64,000 nucleotides of DNA from Candidatus Scalindua sediminis (GTDB taxonomy: Bacteria > Planctomycetota > Brocadiia > Brocadiales > Scalinduaceae). The notes beneath the pieces were generated by a model. The model had not been told where the DNA came from. It made no database searches and saw only the letters and a list, made by a program, of their open reading frames with translations. The DNA lies in assembly GCA_008636105.1 (NCBI GenBank), contig VSDH01000003.1:62001-126000 (forward strand). The letters are read 5' to 3'. A program made the translations under genes and the position numbers. Shown piece by piece: positions 42,286 to 51,753 of this stretch (position 1 is the first letter of the stretch; each line of letters starts with the position of its first letter).

Positions 42286-43835
42286 GCAATAAAGATTTAA
42301 ATAAAAGATGGTTTTCTATTTTTCATCCGGAAAAATTCCACCTGATGTTATACTATTCAATTACCAGTTTCATTGTTATAGGTATCGTAAGCTTTATAGT
42401 TGGTGAGATTTTTTCAAGGATTGAGAAGAATGATTTGATAGAGAGAAGTGAGAATTATGCAGGATATATCGTTACGAATATTAACCATGCGTTGTACGAA
42501 GAATTCTTTGGTCCCACTATAAGTAAATATGGATATATCGATCTTGAAAACAATCAGGATCAATTTAACAGACTCGGCAAGGTCATTAAGAGTAACGTTT
42601 ACGGACTCAACTTAAAGAAGATTTATCTTTTTGATATGAACGGTCAGATTATATACAGCAATATTCCTGAGCACGTAGGATATGTTCTGGGGAGGGGTGA
42701 GAATGTGCAATTGGATTCGGCGCTTAAGGGCACTTCTGCTTCTGCACTTCAAGATCCGGGAATGAAGGATTCAAAGGGTGTTGTTATAGAAGAATCTTTG
42801 CTTGAGAGTTATTATCCCGTTTATGAATATGACATTGGAATCGTTAATAAAGAAAAACAGGTAGGCGTTCTGGAAATCTATCAGAATATGAAAGATTTAG
42901 ACATTCAGATAACGAGGGCACATAGAAAGGCCGTCATAATAACAGGTTCAAGTATGGGACTATTGTTTCTTATATTAATGATGATTATTAAGAAGGCATC
43001 TGGTGTTATCCGCTTAAAGACGAATCAGCTTGTTGAGGCAAGGGATCATCTGGAGGAAAAGGTAGAAGAAAGGACACAAGAGATTAAGCAGACTTACGAG
43101 AGGTTGCAGGAGACACAAAGGCGCCTGAGCAGGTCTGAAAAGCTGGCCGGGATAGGGACTCTGGCTGCAGGAGTTGCGCATGAGATAAACAATCCATTAG
43201 CTTCTGTTGCGAGTTGTGCTGAAGGACTTATGAATCGTATGGATAATTTAGATTTTAAGTCAAAAGATGATAAAGAGGTCTTTCCTGATTACCTGAAGAC
43301 AATTTGCGATGAGGCTTATAGATGTAAATCTATAATATCTAAGCTATTAGATTTTTCAAGGCGTCCTGAACCTGTTTTCGGTAAGGTAGACATAAAAGGC
43401 CTGGTATCCGATGTCGTTAAGATGATGGGTCGACAAAAAGAACGAAAAAGGTTGGATATCGAGTTAAATTTTAGTTCTGAACCCATCATAATCTTCGGAG
43501 ATTCCAATCAACTTAAACAGGTTTTTCTGAATATGATATTTAATGCCATTGATGCAACCAGGGATGGCGGGAAAATCAAAATATCAACAATCGGAAATGA
43601 TGACTGCGCTCAAATAATGTTTGAGGATACAGGATGTGGTATTGCATCTGAGAATTTAGATAAGATTTTTGAACCATTTTTTACTACTAAATCCCCGGGC
43701 AAAGGTACGGGTCTTGGGCTATCCATTTGTTATGGTATCGTAGAAGACCATAAAGGAAAGATATTTGTTAATAGTAATGGAGTTGGGAAGGGTACGACAT
43801 TTACACTTACACTGCCAATACATAATGAAAAATAA
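42282..43835 (+). CDS. Membrane sensor histidine kinase
   Basis: 517 residues. Membrane helices at ~23-44 and ~216-238 frame a ~170-residue periplasmic sensor ([13 protein letters not shown] is dCache-like). A coiled linker (~250-285) leads to HisKA with His300 in [11 protein letters not shown]. The HATPase has N-A-I-D-A, D-T-G-C-G-I, F-F-T-T-K and G-T-G-L-G-L. It phosphorylates the response regulator whose gene overlaps its end by 11 bp. The operon places sensing together with the glycosyltransferase and oxidoreductase genes. Confidence 0.93.
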   Translation: MSNKDLNKRWFSIFHPEKFHLMLYYSITSFIVIGIVSFIVGEIFSRIEKNDLIERSENYAGYIVTNINHALYEEFFGPTISKYGYIDLENNQDQFNRLGKVIKSNVYGLNLKKIYLFDMNGQIIYSNIPEHVGYVLGRGENVQLDSALKGTSASALQDPGMKDSKGVVIEESLLESYYPVYEYDIGIVNKEKQVGVLEIYQNMKDLDIQITRAHRKAVIITGSSMGLLFLILMMIIKKASGVIRLKTNQLVEARDHLEEKVEERTQEIKQTYERLQETQRRLSRSEKLAGIGTLAAGVAHEINNPLASVASCAEGLMNRMDNLDFKSKDDKEVFPDYLKTICDEAYRCKSIISKLLDFSRRPEPVFGKVDIKGLVSDVVKMMGRQKERKRLDIELNFSSEPIIIFGDSNQLKQVFLNMIFNAIDATRDGGKIKISTIGNDDCAQIMFEDTGCGIASENLDKIFEPFFTTKSPGKGTGLGLSICYGIVEDHKGKIFVNSNGVGKGTTFTLTLPIHNEK

Positions 43836-45174
43836 ACGTAAAGTTCTTTTTGTAGATGATGACAAGACATTTAGCAAAGTTATGAAGAGGGAATTATCCC
43901 GCATGAGATACTCTGTCGTTTGTGCTGATAGTGGTGAGTCTGCCTTGGACGAATTGAAGAGGCACGACTTTGATGTGATAATACTCGATATAAAAATGCC
44001 GGGTATGGGTGGACTTAAGGCGCTGAAAAAGATAAAGAAGACCGATTCTGAAACAGAGGTGATAATGCTTACGGGAAGAGCTACCATTGAGAGTGCTGTT
44101 GAATCTATGAAGATGGGGGCATACGATTATATTACAAAACCTTGCAGGCTCAACGAATTAGATATACTCTTGAAGAAGGCATATGAGAAGAAGCAGCTTT
44201 TAAAAGAAAATACTTCTTTAAGAAGGCTTGCGACTACCAAAGAGCAGGATAAAGTCATGTTAAGCAAGAGCAAGAAAATGAAACCCGTCTTTAATTTAAT
44301 AGACAAGGTAGCGGTAACAGATTCTACCGTGCTTATTCAGGGCGAGAGTGGTACTGGAAAAGAACTCGTTGCAAAAGGTATACATGAGAAGAGTAAACGT
44401 AACAAGCATCCCTTTGTTACTGTTAATTGTGCTGCTCTTCATGATACACTTCTTGAGAGTGAACTTTTCGGCCATGTTAAGGGTGCATTTACTGGAGCTC
44501 ATGAGACTCGTCTTGGATTATTTGAGGTTGCAGACAGAGGGACATTATTCCTGGATGAAGTCGGTGAATTACCAATAGGTATTCAGGCAAAATTATTGAG
44601 GGTATTGGAATCCGGAGAAATTCGCAAGTTGGGAGATAGTAAGTCGATGTTTGTTGATACGAGGATTATAACGGCTACAAACAAGGACCTTCCGTTTGAA
44701 GTCAAAAAAGGCACATTTCGCGAGGATTTATTTTTCAGGATTAATATTGTTCAAATATCTTTACCGCCTCTGAGAGAGAGAAAAGAGGACATTCCATTAC
44801 TTGTTGAACACTTCCTGAAGATGCAGGGGATTAATGCGATTGAAAAAAAGATTTGTCCTGAGGCGCTTGAATGTTTGATGAACTATAATTGGTCAGGTAA
44901 CATACGAGAGCTTAAAAACCTGATAGAGAATCTGGTAATACTTACAGATGGAGAAAAGATAGGTGTCTGCAATTTGCCTGAAGAAATTAGAGGACATGTA
45001 GAGGCGAAGGATTATAAGCTGGATGCTAACGTCTCTCTCTCTGATCTCGAAAGACAACACATCGTCAATACCCTTTCAAAGATGAATGGCAATAAAACAC
45101 GTGTGGCTGAAGTACTTGGTATCTCGATAAAGACCTTATATAACAAACTAAAGTGTTACGACATTCCTTATTAA
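43825..45174 (+). CDS. NtrC-family sigma-54 response regulator
   Basis: 449 residues. The receiver (1-120) has Asp11-Asp12 and phospho-acceptor Asp55 (I-L-D-I-K-M-P-G). The AAA+ domain has Walker A G-E-S-G-T-G-K-E (~173) and the sigma-54 contact G-A-F-T-G-A (220-225). A Fis-type HTH ends the protein (N-K-T-R-V-A-E-V-L-G-I-S-I-K-T-L-Y-N-K-L). It activates sigma-54 promoters when phosphorylated by the overlapping kinase. I take the ATG at 43825, as the frame further up lies inside the kinase gene. Confidence 0.95.
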   Translation: MKNKRKVLFVDDDKTFSKVMKRELSRMRYSVVCADSGESALDELKRHDFDVIILDIKMPGMGGLKALKKIKKTDSETEVIMLTGRATIESAVESMKMGAYDYITKPCRLNELDILLKKAYEKKQLLKENTSLRRLATTKEQDKVMLSKSKKMKPVFNLIDKVAVTDSTVLIQGESGTGKELVAKGIHEKSKRNKHPFVTVNCAALHDTLLESELFGHVKGAFTGAHETRLGLFEVADRGTLFLDEVGELPIGIQAKLLRVLESGEIRKLGDSKSMFVDTRIITATNKDLPFEVKKGTFREDLFFRINIVQISLPPLRERKEDIPLLVEHFLKMQGINAIEKKICPEALECLMNYNWSGNIRELKNLIENLVILTDGEKIGVCNLPEEIRGHVEAKDYKLDANVSLSDLERQHIVNTLSKMNGNKTRVAEVLGISIKTLYNKLKCYDIPY

Positions 45175-45197
45175 TTCAAAACAATCAATCCAAATGT

Positions 45198-45310
45198 GTA
45201 AACCCCGAATATCCCTGCCCGGAAGGACAGGGCTTTTTCTAATTTATCTTTTACCTTACTATTCATCTCCGACCTGAAATCCGGAGCTTTCCGGATTTTA
45301 CGGGGTAAAG
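45198..45310. repeat. Palindromic element, intergenic copy of the element inside the 11-haem gene
   Basis: 113 bp. Its reverse complement matches 58950-59063 at roughly 88 percent (about 13 differences and one indel by eye). Ends GTAAACCCCG and CGGGGTAAAG are imperfect inverted repeats; inside are AAATCCGGA-AAGC-TCCGGATTT and CCCTG-TCCTTCCGGG-CAGGG type stems. Confidence 0.85.
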
Positions 45311-45378
45311 AGATAATTTTGTAAATGTTACATGGTAGGTATGTAAATATTACAATATTCACTCCTTCAAATACTCAC

Positions 45379-45557
45379 CTTCTGATATAGGGTAGCCATT
45401 CGAAACATTGTAACCTCCTGATAAATTAAGACTTAATATAATACCTGTAAAATACAATTCATATTTCCCGCCGACGGCATATCCATTGCATTATACATAT
45501 CTTATAATACATCACCCATAACCTTCCAGGGTAGATTACGTTGCCCTATATCAGAAG
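45379..45557. repeat. Element with CTTCTGATATAGGG terminal repeats
   Basis: CTTCTGATATAGGG (45379-45392) and its perfect inverse CCCTATATCAGAAG (45544-45557) bound 179 bp of AT-rich DNA. No coding frame. It fills most of the gap between the sigma-54 regulator and the next receiver gene. Confidence 0.65.
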
Positions 45558-45638
45558 GGACGGCAAAAACCCTTTTTACTTCGATTGATATTTGTTGTTC
45601 CATTAGATGACATTTAGAAGAAGCCCGTTCCGCAACAA

Positions 45639-46013
45639 ATGGCAAAAGTTCTTGTTTGTGACCATGAGTATTCATTTAGAAGCAGCTTAAGAAAATCGCT
45701 TGAATCAGATGGTTTTTCTGTGCACGACATTTCCAGGGCAAGCGAGGCATTAAAGTATGTATTGAAAGAGAAATTTGATGCAATTGTCTTCAACCTGCAA
45801 CCAGACAATATGATTAGTACACTGATATTTTCCGCAATAAGGACGATAGATAAGGAATTACCAGTCATTGTTATCACTGATAGTGATGAGTCACTATCTT
45901 CTGTATCCTCTATTATTCATGAGACCTTCAGATATTTTCGAAAACCCGTAGGTTATAGAGAAATAAAGGAAGCAATTAATGAAACTATCATTCTAAAATT
46001 GAATAGTGAATAG
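45639..46013 (+). CDS. Degenerate stand-alone receiver domain
   Basis: 124 residues with the receiver fold, but the phospho-acceptor Asp is Asn52 (I-V-F-N-L), and only Asp8 remains of the N-terminal acidic pair (V-C-D-H-E). Switch Lys is kept in R-K-P-V. It cannot be phosphorylated in the normal way, so it probably works as a protein-protein module. It is not preceded by a kinase but follows the NtrC-type system. The acyl-reductase-like gene starts 32 bp after its stop. Confidence 0.82.
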   Translation: MAKVLVCDHEYSFRSSLRKSLESDGFSVHDISRASEALKYVLKEKFDAIVFNLQPDNMISTLIFSAIRTIDKELPVIVITDSDESLSSVSSIIHETFRYFRKPVGYREIKEAINETIILKLNSE

Positions 46014-46044
46014 AGTATTCTTTTCGAGTAAGAGGGACCAGAAA

Positions 46045-47214
46045 ATGAATAAAGTGATATTAATAACAGGAGCAACTGGTTTTCTTGGTAGTGCTATTAT
46101 GAGGAGATTTTTAGTCCTGGGATATAAACTGAAGCTGCTGATAAGAAAAAGACAACGTAATAGAAGTATTACCGAGGATTTTATTCTAAACAATCGAATG
46201 GATGAATCTCCATACGGTTTATTTTTAGACAATGTAGAAATATTTGAGGGAGACATAACATCAAAATATTTTGGATTAGGTAAAGATATATATAAACAAT
46301 TATGTTCTGAAGTAGATGAGGTCCTTCACTGTGCAGCGGCAACTCACTTTGAAAAGCAACGAGCGGATGAGCTTATGATGGTAAATGTTAACGGAACGGA
46401 AAACATGATATGGTTTGCTAATTCTGGAAAACAAAAGAGATTTCATTATATCAGTACTGCATATGTTGCTGGTAAAGGGGAAGGCGTTATTTTTGAGGAT
46501 GAGCTAGATAATGAACCTCAATTCAATAATGAATATGAAAGGAGTAAATTTCTTGCAGAGCAAATGGTGGTTCAATACGCGAAGGAGAATGTAATTCCTT
46601 ATACGATATATCGCCCAGGTATAATAGTGGGAGATTCAAGGACTGGTTTTACCTGTAATTTCGACAATCTATACCTCTTTGCAAAGGTTCTGTCTAATAT
46701 TAAGGATGATTATATCAATCGACAAGGGCAAGATTCAAGAGATCAGGATAGAAATGTTACTATAAGGGTACCGGGCGATCCAAATGCCCTGGTTAATCTT
46801 GTCCCTATAGATTATGTTGCCGATGCCATAGTTGCAATTTCACAAAAGAGAGAGACTGTAGGTAAAATCTTTCATATCACAAATCCAAATCCACCGACAT
46901 TAAATGAACTGAGGAATTACTTAACATCTTTCCTGGGAATAAATGGGGTAGACATATCAATTGATGGGCAAATGGAACATAAACACTTAAGTACAATAGA
47001 GAGATTATTCCTTCGTCAGACAAGAACTTATCACCCTTATATATTTAGCAAGTTACGATTTGATTGTAGTAACACTCGAAATACATTAAAGGGTGCCGGT
47101 ATTAATTGCCCTGTTATAAGTCATGATTTAATAAAAATATTACTAAACTATGCTATTTCTCATAATTGGGGAGAAAGAGAGCGGGTGACATCACAAAAAG
47201 TGGTAATGGTTTGA
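46045..47214 (+). CDS. NAD(P)-dependent reductase/epimerase, acyl-reductase-like SDR
   Basis: About 389 residues. Extended SDR with T-G-A-T-G-F-L-G at ~9, catalytic Tyr-x3-Lys in Y-E-R-S-K and Y-R-P-G-I-I-V-G. The layout (F-L-G-S-A-I-M-R-R, H-C-A-A-A-T-H-F, Y-I-S-T-A-Y-V-A-G) is that of NAD_binding_4/thioester-reductase-type SDRs, which reduce acyl thioesters to aldehydes or alcohols. Start at 46045 is favoured by AGAGGGA upstream. SCP2 and RND transporter genes follow, so a lipid product is likely. Confidence 0.82.
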   Translation: MNKVILITGATGFLGSAIMRRFLVLGYKLKLLIRKRQRNRSITEDFILNNRMDESPYGLFLDNVEIFEGDITSKYFGLGKDIYKQLCSEVDEVLHCAAATHFEKQRADELMMVNVNGTENMIWFANSGKQKRFHYISTAYVAGKGEGVIFEDELDNEPQFNNEYERSKFLAEQMVVQYAKENVIPYTIYRPGIIVGDSRTGFTCNFDNLYLFAKVLSNIKDDYINRQGQDSRDQDRNVTIRVPGDPNALVNLVPIDYVADAIVAISQKRETVGKIFHITNPNPPTLNELRNYLTSFLGINGVDISIDGQMEHKHLSTIERLFLRQTRTYHPYIFSKLRFDCSNTRNTLKGAGINCPVISHDLIKILLNYAISHNWGERERVTSQKVVMV

Positions 47215-47248
47215 TAGTATAGGAATTTCATTTTCTGTTGAATAAAAT

Positions 47249-47354
47249 GTAGCGGAGGTCTTTAGACCTCCACTTGCCATTGGGTGAATGCCAGTGTTAA
47301 TGTAAATTTTTATCAGCTAACCATGGACGTGGAAACCTAAAGGTTTCCGCTACA
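47249..47354. repeat. TGTAGCGGA element
   Basis: TGTAGCGGA (47249-47257) and TCCGCTACA (47346-47354) are perfect ends. Next to them are GAGGTCTTTAGACCTC and GGAAACCTAAAGGTTTCC stems. A solo half lies at 8249-8285. After it, 47400-47470 has a GTAGGGTTCGTTCCCTGAACGAACC palindrome. Confidence 0.7.
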
Positions 47355-47496
47355 GCTGGCATGTATAACTTGACGGTTAGAAGTATTGTGGATTTTTATG
47401 TAGGGTTCGTTCCCTGAACGAACCAACTTATAAGGCTGTTCGCCCACCATAAAGATAGGTGGACAGGGAAAACAGCCCCTATATATCATATAAATA

Positions 47497-47940
47497 ATGA
47501 TGAATAATAAATTTCAACAAATGATTGAGATAAAACCCGGAAATTATGAGAAACGGCCTGAAGTTACGAATGACACAACCCATGTAGAATATTTTGAGGA
47601 GTTAATATTTGCTCGTGTGAATATGTGTCCATTGCCCAAGATTAAGAGTCTTAACACTATTATCAGATTTGATATAGTGGGAGATAATGCTGGTAGTTGG
47701 ACTATTGCAGTGGAAGATGGACTCTTAAAGCATGTTTTAAGAAATCACTCTAATTCTTGTTCATTATCTAAGGAAGTTGTATTAGAGCCCACATCAACAT
47801 TTAGACTGGATGGCCATACATTTATGTCTATTGTACGACGTGAGATTACACCACAACAGGCATTTTTCGAGAAAAAGGTTCAGATTAAAGGTGATATAAC
47901 GCTTGCCCTTAAGATGAACGTATTAGTTAACTACATGTAA
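47497..47940 (+). CDS. SCP2 (sterol-carrier) domain protein
   Basis: 147 residues. An SCP2 fold is indicated by I-I-R-F-D-I-V-G-D-N-A-G-S-W-T-I-A-V-E-D-G, S-T-F-R-L-D-G-H-T-F-M-S-I-V and Q-A-F-F-E-K-K-V-Q-I-K-G-D. SCP2 domains bind fatty acyl or polycyclic lipids in a hydrophobic tunnel. It lies between a reductase-like SDR and an RND transporter, and likely carries or presents the lipid they process. No signal peptide. Confidence 0.82.
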   Translation: MMNNKFQQMIEIKPGNYEKRPEVTNDTTHVEYFEELIFARVNMCPLPKIKSLNTIIRFDIVGDNAGSWTIAVEDGLLKHVLRNHSNSCSLSKEVVLEPTSTFRLDGHTFMSIVRREITPQQAFFEKKVQIKGDITLALKMNVLVNYM

Positions 47941-47962
47941 AGGTTTTGCAGAGTAATACTAT

Positions 47963-50248
47963 ATGGAACAGATTGCCAGCATAATACTGAAATACCGTAT
48001 CGTATTTTTTATCTTGATAGGTCTTTTAACGGGATTCTTTGGGTATTTTGCAAGACAGGCAAGTACTGACAACTCTATTGAAGTGTGGCTGAATGAAGGA
48101 GACCCAAAACTTGATTATTATCATAATTTCATAGATAAGTTTGGAGATGAGGAGTTTCTTATAGTAGCAGTCAACGATGCAAGTATCTTTAGTAGCGAAG
48201 GAATTAAATTAATTGACAGTATAGCTAAAAAACTTGAGAAGCTTGAAGGAGTTAAAAATGTAACTTCACTGGCGAGTGTCTTTAAAGATAAATTATCGTC
48301 TCCATACTTCAAGGATATTTTAAAGAAAAGTCATGGGAAGAAGGTTATTGATGTTTTCAAAGAAGAGGTTATGTCTGACCATATGTATTTAAACAATGTA
48401 ATATCAGGAGATGGAAAAACTACAGCAATCATAGCCACAGTTGAAAAAGGTTCTCCAGAATCAAGAATGAAGCTGGTAAATGAATCCAGGAATATAATAA
48501 CCACCGCCAGGAATGAGTTTGGCCATGAAGACATACCAAAGGACTTTTATCTGGCAGGACCTTCTATCGTAAACGCAGAATTGGATCGTATGTCACAAAG
48601 AGATATCAGGACTTTTACTCCTGTTATGTTTGCTGTAGCACTTGTAATTCTAGTAATCTTGTTTAGAAATTTCTCTGGCGTATTAATCCCAATTTTAACG
48701 ATTAGTATAAATACTATCTGGGCTGTTGGCTTATTTGTGATTTTTCATAATAAGATGAACATGGTATCTGGAATGCTTACGCCGCTCGTATTCATAATTT
48801 CTTTAGCCACAACAGTACATATTCTCAACAGATTTTATCAAGAAGCCAAGATATCAAGAGACAGGCAGAGAAACGTGGTGGAAACCGTAAGGCATATAGG
48901 TATTCCCTGTTTCCTGGCATGCACAACCACCTCAATTGGCTTTCTTTCCCTGATGGTCAGTGATGTTGGTCCCGTAAAGACTACGGGTATCTTTATAGCA
49001 GCGGGAATAATGATGTCCTTCTTTGTTTGTATAACCTTGGTTCCCGGCATCCTTTCCCTCTTTCCGGTATCGAGAAGTAGCTCTTCCGGGAGTACGCCAA
49101 GAGATGAGAAGTTAGAAAATGCAGAAGTTCACGGTATGTCCACATTTGTTGGTAATTTTGTTAATAAGAATACCTTATGGATATTCACTTTTAGCATAAT
49201 TTTTGTTGGTTTTGCAATTTATGGAATAACAAGGATTAAGGTAGAGTCAAACATCTTCGAGTCATTTCCTGAAAATAGTGAGATATCAAGATCGACGTCA
49301 TATATTGAAGACAATTTGATGGGCCTTCTTCCCATAGAGATCGCTATTAATGCAGCCAATACAGGAGGCATTTTTCAACCGGAAGTTCTTGACAAGACGG
49401 AAAAACTGCAGAATTTCTTAAAAACAATCCCTGAGGTCACAACAAGTATGTCTGTGGTTGATTATGTAAGAAAACTTAACAAGTTGCTAGGCAAAGATAA
49501 GTCAAATAATCAAGTAATAACCCGGCAGAAGGCAATTGATTATGTGAAACTGGCTTCACTTCACGGAGATAGCATAGTCAAAAGCCTTTATACAAAGGAT
49601 AACAATGAAGGCCGCGTCTCCGTGAGAATGAAAAACGTTGGATCTTCCAGATATCAGGAGATTGTTAAAGGTATTGAACAGTTTATAGAGTTTAATTTCC
49701 CTTTGAGTATTGGCTGCACCATTACGGGTATAGTTCCCCTCCTTATGGACATGCAGGGATATTTAATTGAAAGTCAGATAAAGACATTTACGCTCGCATT
49801 TATACTTATTTTTATTTGCATTACGCTGTTATTGAAGTCACTGCGGATAGGTATGATTAGTATGATACCTAACCTGATTCCGATTGCTGTTACTTTGGGG
49901 GTTATGGGATATCTGGATATAAGACTGGACGTCGCAACAATTATGATTGCCAGTGTAGCGATAGGAATATCTGTGGATGATTCGATCCATTTTTTATATC
50001 GCTTCAAAAAGGAATATCAAGAAAACAGAAATTATTACGTTTCAATACAACGTACACTTTCTGGTGTGGGTAGGGCATTAGTATTTACGACTATAGTAGC
50101 CACTTGTGGATTCCTTATATTTTGTCTATCGAGCTTTAAGCCCGTTCAATATTTTGGGTTGTTGACAGGTGTGACAATGGTCAGTGCGTTAGTAGCAGAC
50201 ATATTTATATTACCTTCATGTATTTTGCTTTTTAAACCCAAATTTTAG
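47963..50248 (+). CDS. RND-superfamily (MMPL/HpnN-like) lipid transporter
   Basis: 761 residues with ~12 membrane helices in two halves: one N-terminal helix, a large periplasmic loop (~35-210), five helices with a sterol-sensing-like segment, then a repeat of the same layout. A-S-V-A-I-G-I-S-V-D-D-S-I-H is the proton-relay Asp region of the second half. Substrates of this branch are hopanoids, glycolipids or other hydrophobic molecules. It is co-directional with SCP2 (22 bp gap) and the reductase. Confidence 0.9.
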   Translation: MEQIASIILKYRIVFFILIGLLTGFFGYFARQASTDNSIEVWLNEGDPKLDYYHNFIDKFGDEEFLIVAVNDASIFSSEGIKLIDSIAKKLEKLEGVKNVTSLASVFKDKLSSPYFKDILKKSHGKKVIDVFKEEVMSDHMYLNNVISGDGKTTAIIATVEKGSPESRMKLVNESRNIITTARNEFGHEDIPKDFYLAGPSIVNAELDRMSQRDIRTFTPVMFAVALVILVILFRNFSGVLIPILTISINTIWAVGLFVIFHNKMNMVSGMLTPLVFIISLATTVHILNRFYQEAKISRDRQRNVVETVRHIGIPCFLACTTTSIGFLSLMVSDVGPVKTTGIFIAAGIMMSFFVCITLVPGILSLFPVSRSSSSGSTPRDEKLENAEVHGMSTFVGNFVNKNTLWIFTFSIIFVGFAIYGITRIKVESNIFESFPENSEISRSTSYIEDNLMGLLPIEIAINAANTGGIFQPEVLDKTEKLQNFLKTIPEVTTSMSVVDYVRKLNKLLGKDKSNNQVITRQKAIDYVKLASLHGDSIVKSLYTKDNNEGRVSVRMKNVGSSRYQEIVKGIEQFIEFNFPLSIGCTITGIVPLLMDMQGYLIESQIKTFTLAFILIFICITLLLKSLRIGMISMIPNLIPIAVTLGVMGYLDIRLDVATIMIASVAIGISVDDSIHFLYRFKKEYQENRNYYVSIQRTLSGVGRALVFTTIVATCGFLIFCLSSFKPVQYFGLLTGVTMVSALVADIFILPSCILLFKPKF

Positions 50249-50567
50249 TAGAAGATCATGCCCTTTTCAGGGCGCCACGAAGGGTGAAAACCTGTCCTGA
50301 CGATAAGTCAGGATTGGATTCCTTGCCCGACAAAGAGGCTGTGTCACAATAGAGAAAACACATAATATGTCATTCTGAACTTGTTTCAGAATCTAATGTT
50401 TTCAATAAATTAGCAACCTAAGAGATCCCGAAACAAGTTCGGGATGACAATTGTGACACAGCCTCAAATGGCAGGCGGGCTTGCGAAAGCAAGGTATTAT
50501 CTCCTCCCTTTCGGGAGGAATCCAGAGCCTATTTTTAAATTAAAGGATTTGTGAACTTTTACAAAAA
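50249..50567. mobile_element. Intergenic region with a 131-bp MITE (50335-50465)
   Basis: Perfect 16-bp terminal inverted repeats GAGGCTGTGTCACAAT (50335-50350) and ATTGTGACACAGCCTC (50450-50465). Inside are two hairpins, ATTCTGAACTTGTTTCAGAAT and ATCCCGAAACAAGTTCGGGAT. Flanks suggest AAA as a short target duplication. Left of it, 50255-50320 contains further GCCTGTCCTGACGATAAGTC-type stems. No gene. Confidence 0.85.
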
Positions 50568-51722
50568 ATGTTGAATCTAGAAAAGGTCGATTTACCTTCC
50601 TTCCAGGAGACAAAATGGTTTGATTTGTCACCTGGTGAATGGTTGCCGGTGGTTATATCAATACACTTTGATCCTTATCATGGTACTCGATACTGGCTTA
50701 ACAAAGAGAAGGAGTTGGGAATTGATGCGATAAAAGAGATAAAAACGCTAGATGATTTAAAGATTCTTGGGCCAATGTGTGAAGATGATTTGAGAAGATA
50801 CCCAATTGAACATTTCATTCCAAAGGCCTTTTTAAACGGGAAGAAAGATTTTATTCTCGGTGAAACTGCAGGTACCACGGGTACGCCTAAAGTAACTGCT
50901 TACAGAAGGGGTGAATTCCATGCAACCTTTGTTGACTGGTTTGGCTATATCGCTGAAAAGCGAGGGTTTCCTACTGGAGGTAACTGGTTATGGATCGGAC
51001 CAAGTGGTCCGCACATAATAGGAAAGGCGGTAAGACCAGTTGCAAATAGAATGGGAAGTATGGACCCTTTTTCTATAGATTTTGACCCGCGCTGGGCAAA
51101 AAAATTGAAGCCGGAGACGATCGGAAGCAAGCGTTATCTGAAGCACATACTTGAACAGGCTTTAGACATAATAGAGACACAGGAAATTGATGTGTTGTAC
51201 ACAACACCCCCTGTTCTTGAGGCATTGTCTACAAGGATGAACATTGATAAGAGAATGGCAATCAAAGGCGTGCATTACGGTGGCGTATCAATAGGAAAAG
51301 ATGCGTATAAAAGGTTTAAGAAAGAGTATTTTCCAGAGGCAATTCACATATCCGGATACGGTAATACACTTTTTGGCCTATGTCTCGAGATAGAAGAATC
51401 ACCGACATATGACCTGGAGTACTACCCCTCTGGACCAAGGATGATAGTACAAATAGTCTCAACTGTAAATGGTTCCCATTTAAATGGGAACAAGCCAGGT
51501 TGTGAACGCCTGTCGGAGATAGTTGACTATGGCGAGGAAGGGCAGGTTGTATTTCACAGACTTGATGAAAGCTTTTTTATACCAAACATGTTTGAACGTG
51601 ACAAGGCTGTTCGCATAGCTCCAACTCCTACCGCAACAGAGTACGGTATTAGGCAGGATGGTGTAAGAAATCCAACATTGTTAGAAAATAATGATAAGGG
51701 AATTAAAACTGGTCTTTATTAA
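50568..51722 (+). CDS. Adenylate-forming enzyme (phenylacetate-CoA ligase-like)
   Basis: 384 residues. The ATP-binding motif A-G-T-T-G-T-P-K (~104) and D-P-R-W, then G-Y-G-N-T-L-F-G and Y-G-E-E-G-Q-V-V-F-H-R identify an ANL-superfamily protein of the PaaK/CapK-like branch. It is shorter than true CoA ligases and lacks an obvious C-terminal lid, so it may adenylate or transfer without CoA. A 20-bp perfect palindrome lies in frame at 51472-51491. The U32 gene follows 31 bp later. Confidence 0.78.
   Translation: MLNLEKVDLPSFQETKWFDLSPGEWLPVVISIHFDPYHGTRYWLNKEKELGIDAIKEIKTLDDLKILGPMCEDDLRRYPIEHFIPKAFLNGKKDFILGETAGTTGTPKVTAYRRGEFHATFVDWFGYIAEKRGFPTGGNWLWIGPSGPHIIGKAVRPVANRMGSMDPFSIDFDPRWAKKLKPETIGSKRYLKHILEQALDIIETQEIDVLYTTPPVLEALSTRMNIDKRMAIKGVHYGGVSIGKDAYKRFKKEYFPEAIHISGYGNTLFGLCLEIEESPTYDLEYYPSGPRMIVQIVSTVNGSHLNGNKPGCERLSEIVDYGEEGQVVFHRLDESFFIPNMFERDKAVRIAPTPTATEYGIRQDGVRNPTLLENNDKGIKTGLY
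51472..51491. repeat. 20-bp perfect palindrome inside the adenylate-forming gene
   Basis: GTTCCCATTT followed by its exact inverse, encoding G-S-H-L-N-G-N in a loop region. Confidence 0.85.
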
Positions 51723-51753
51723 ATATTTCAAAACATTTTAGGAAGGTACATAT

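Noticed and set aside
45171-45362. 63-codon minus-strand frame resembling part of the 11-haem cytochrome
   Set aside because: The likeness comes from the shared palindromic element, not from a gene fragment; there is no haem motif or ribosome site.
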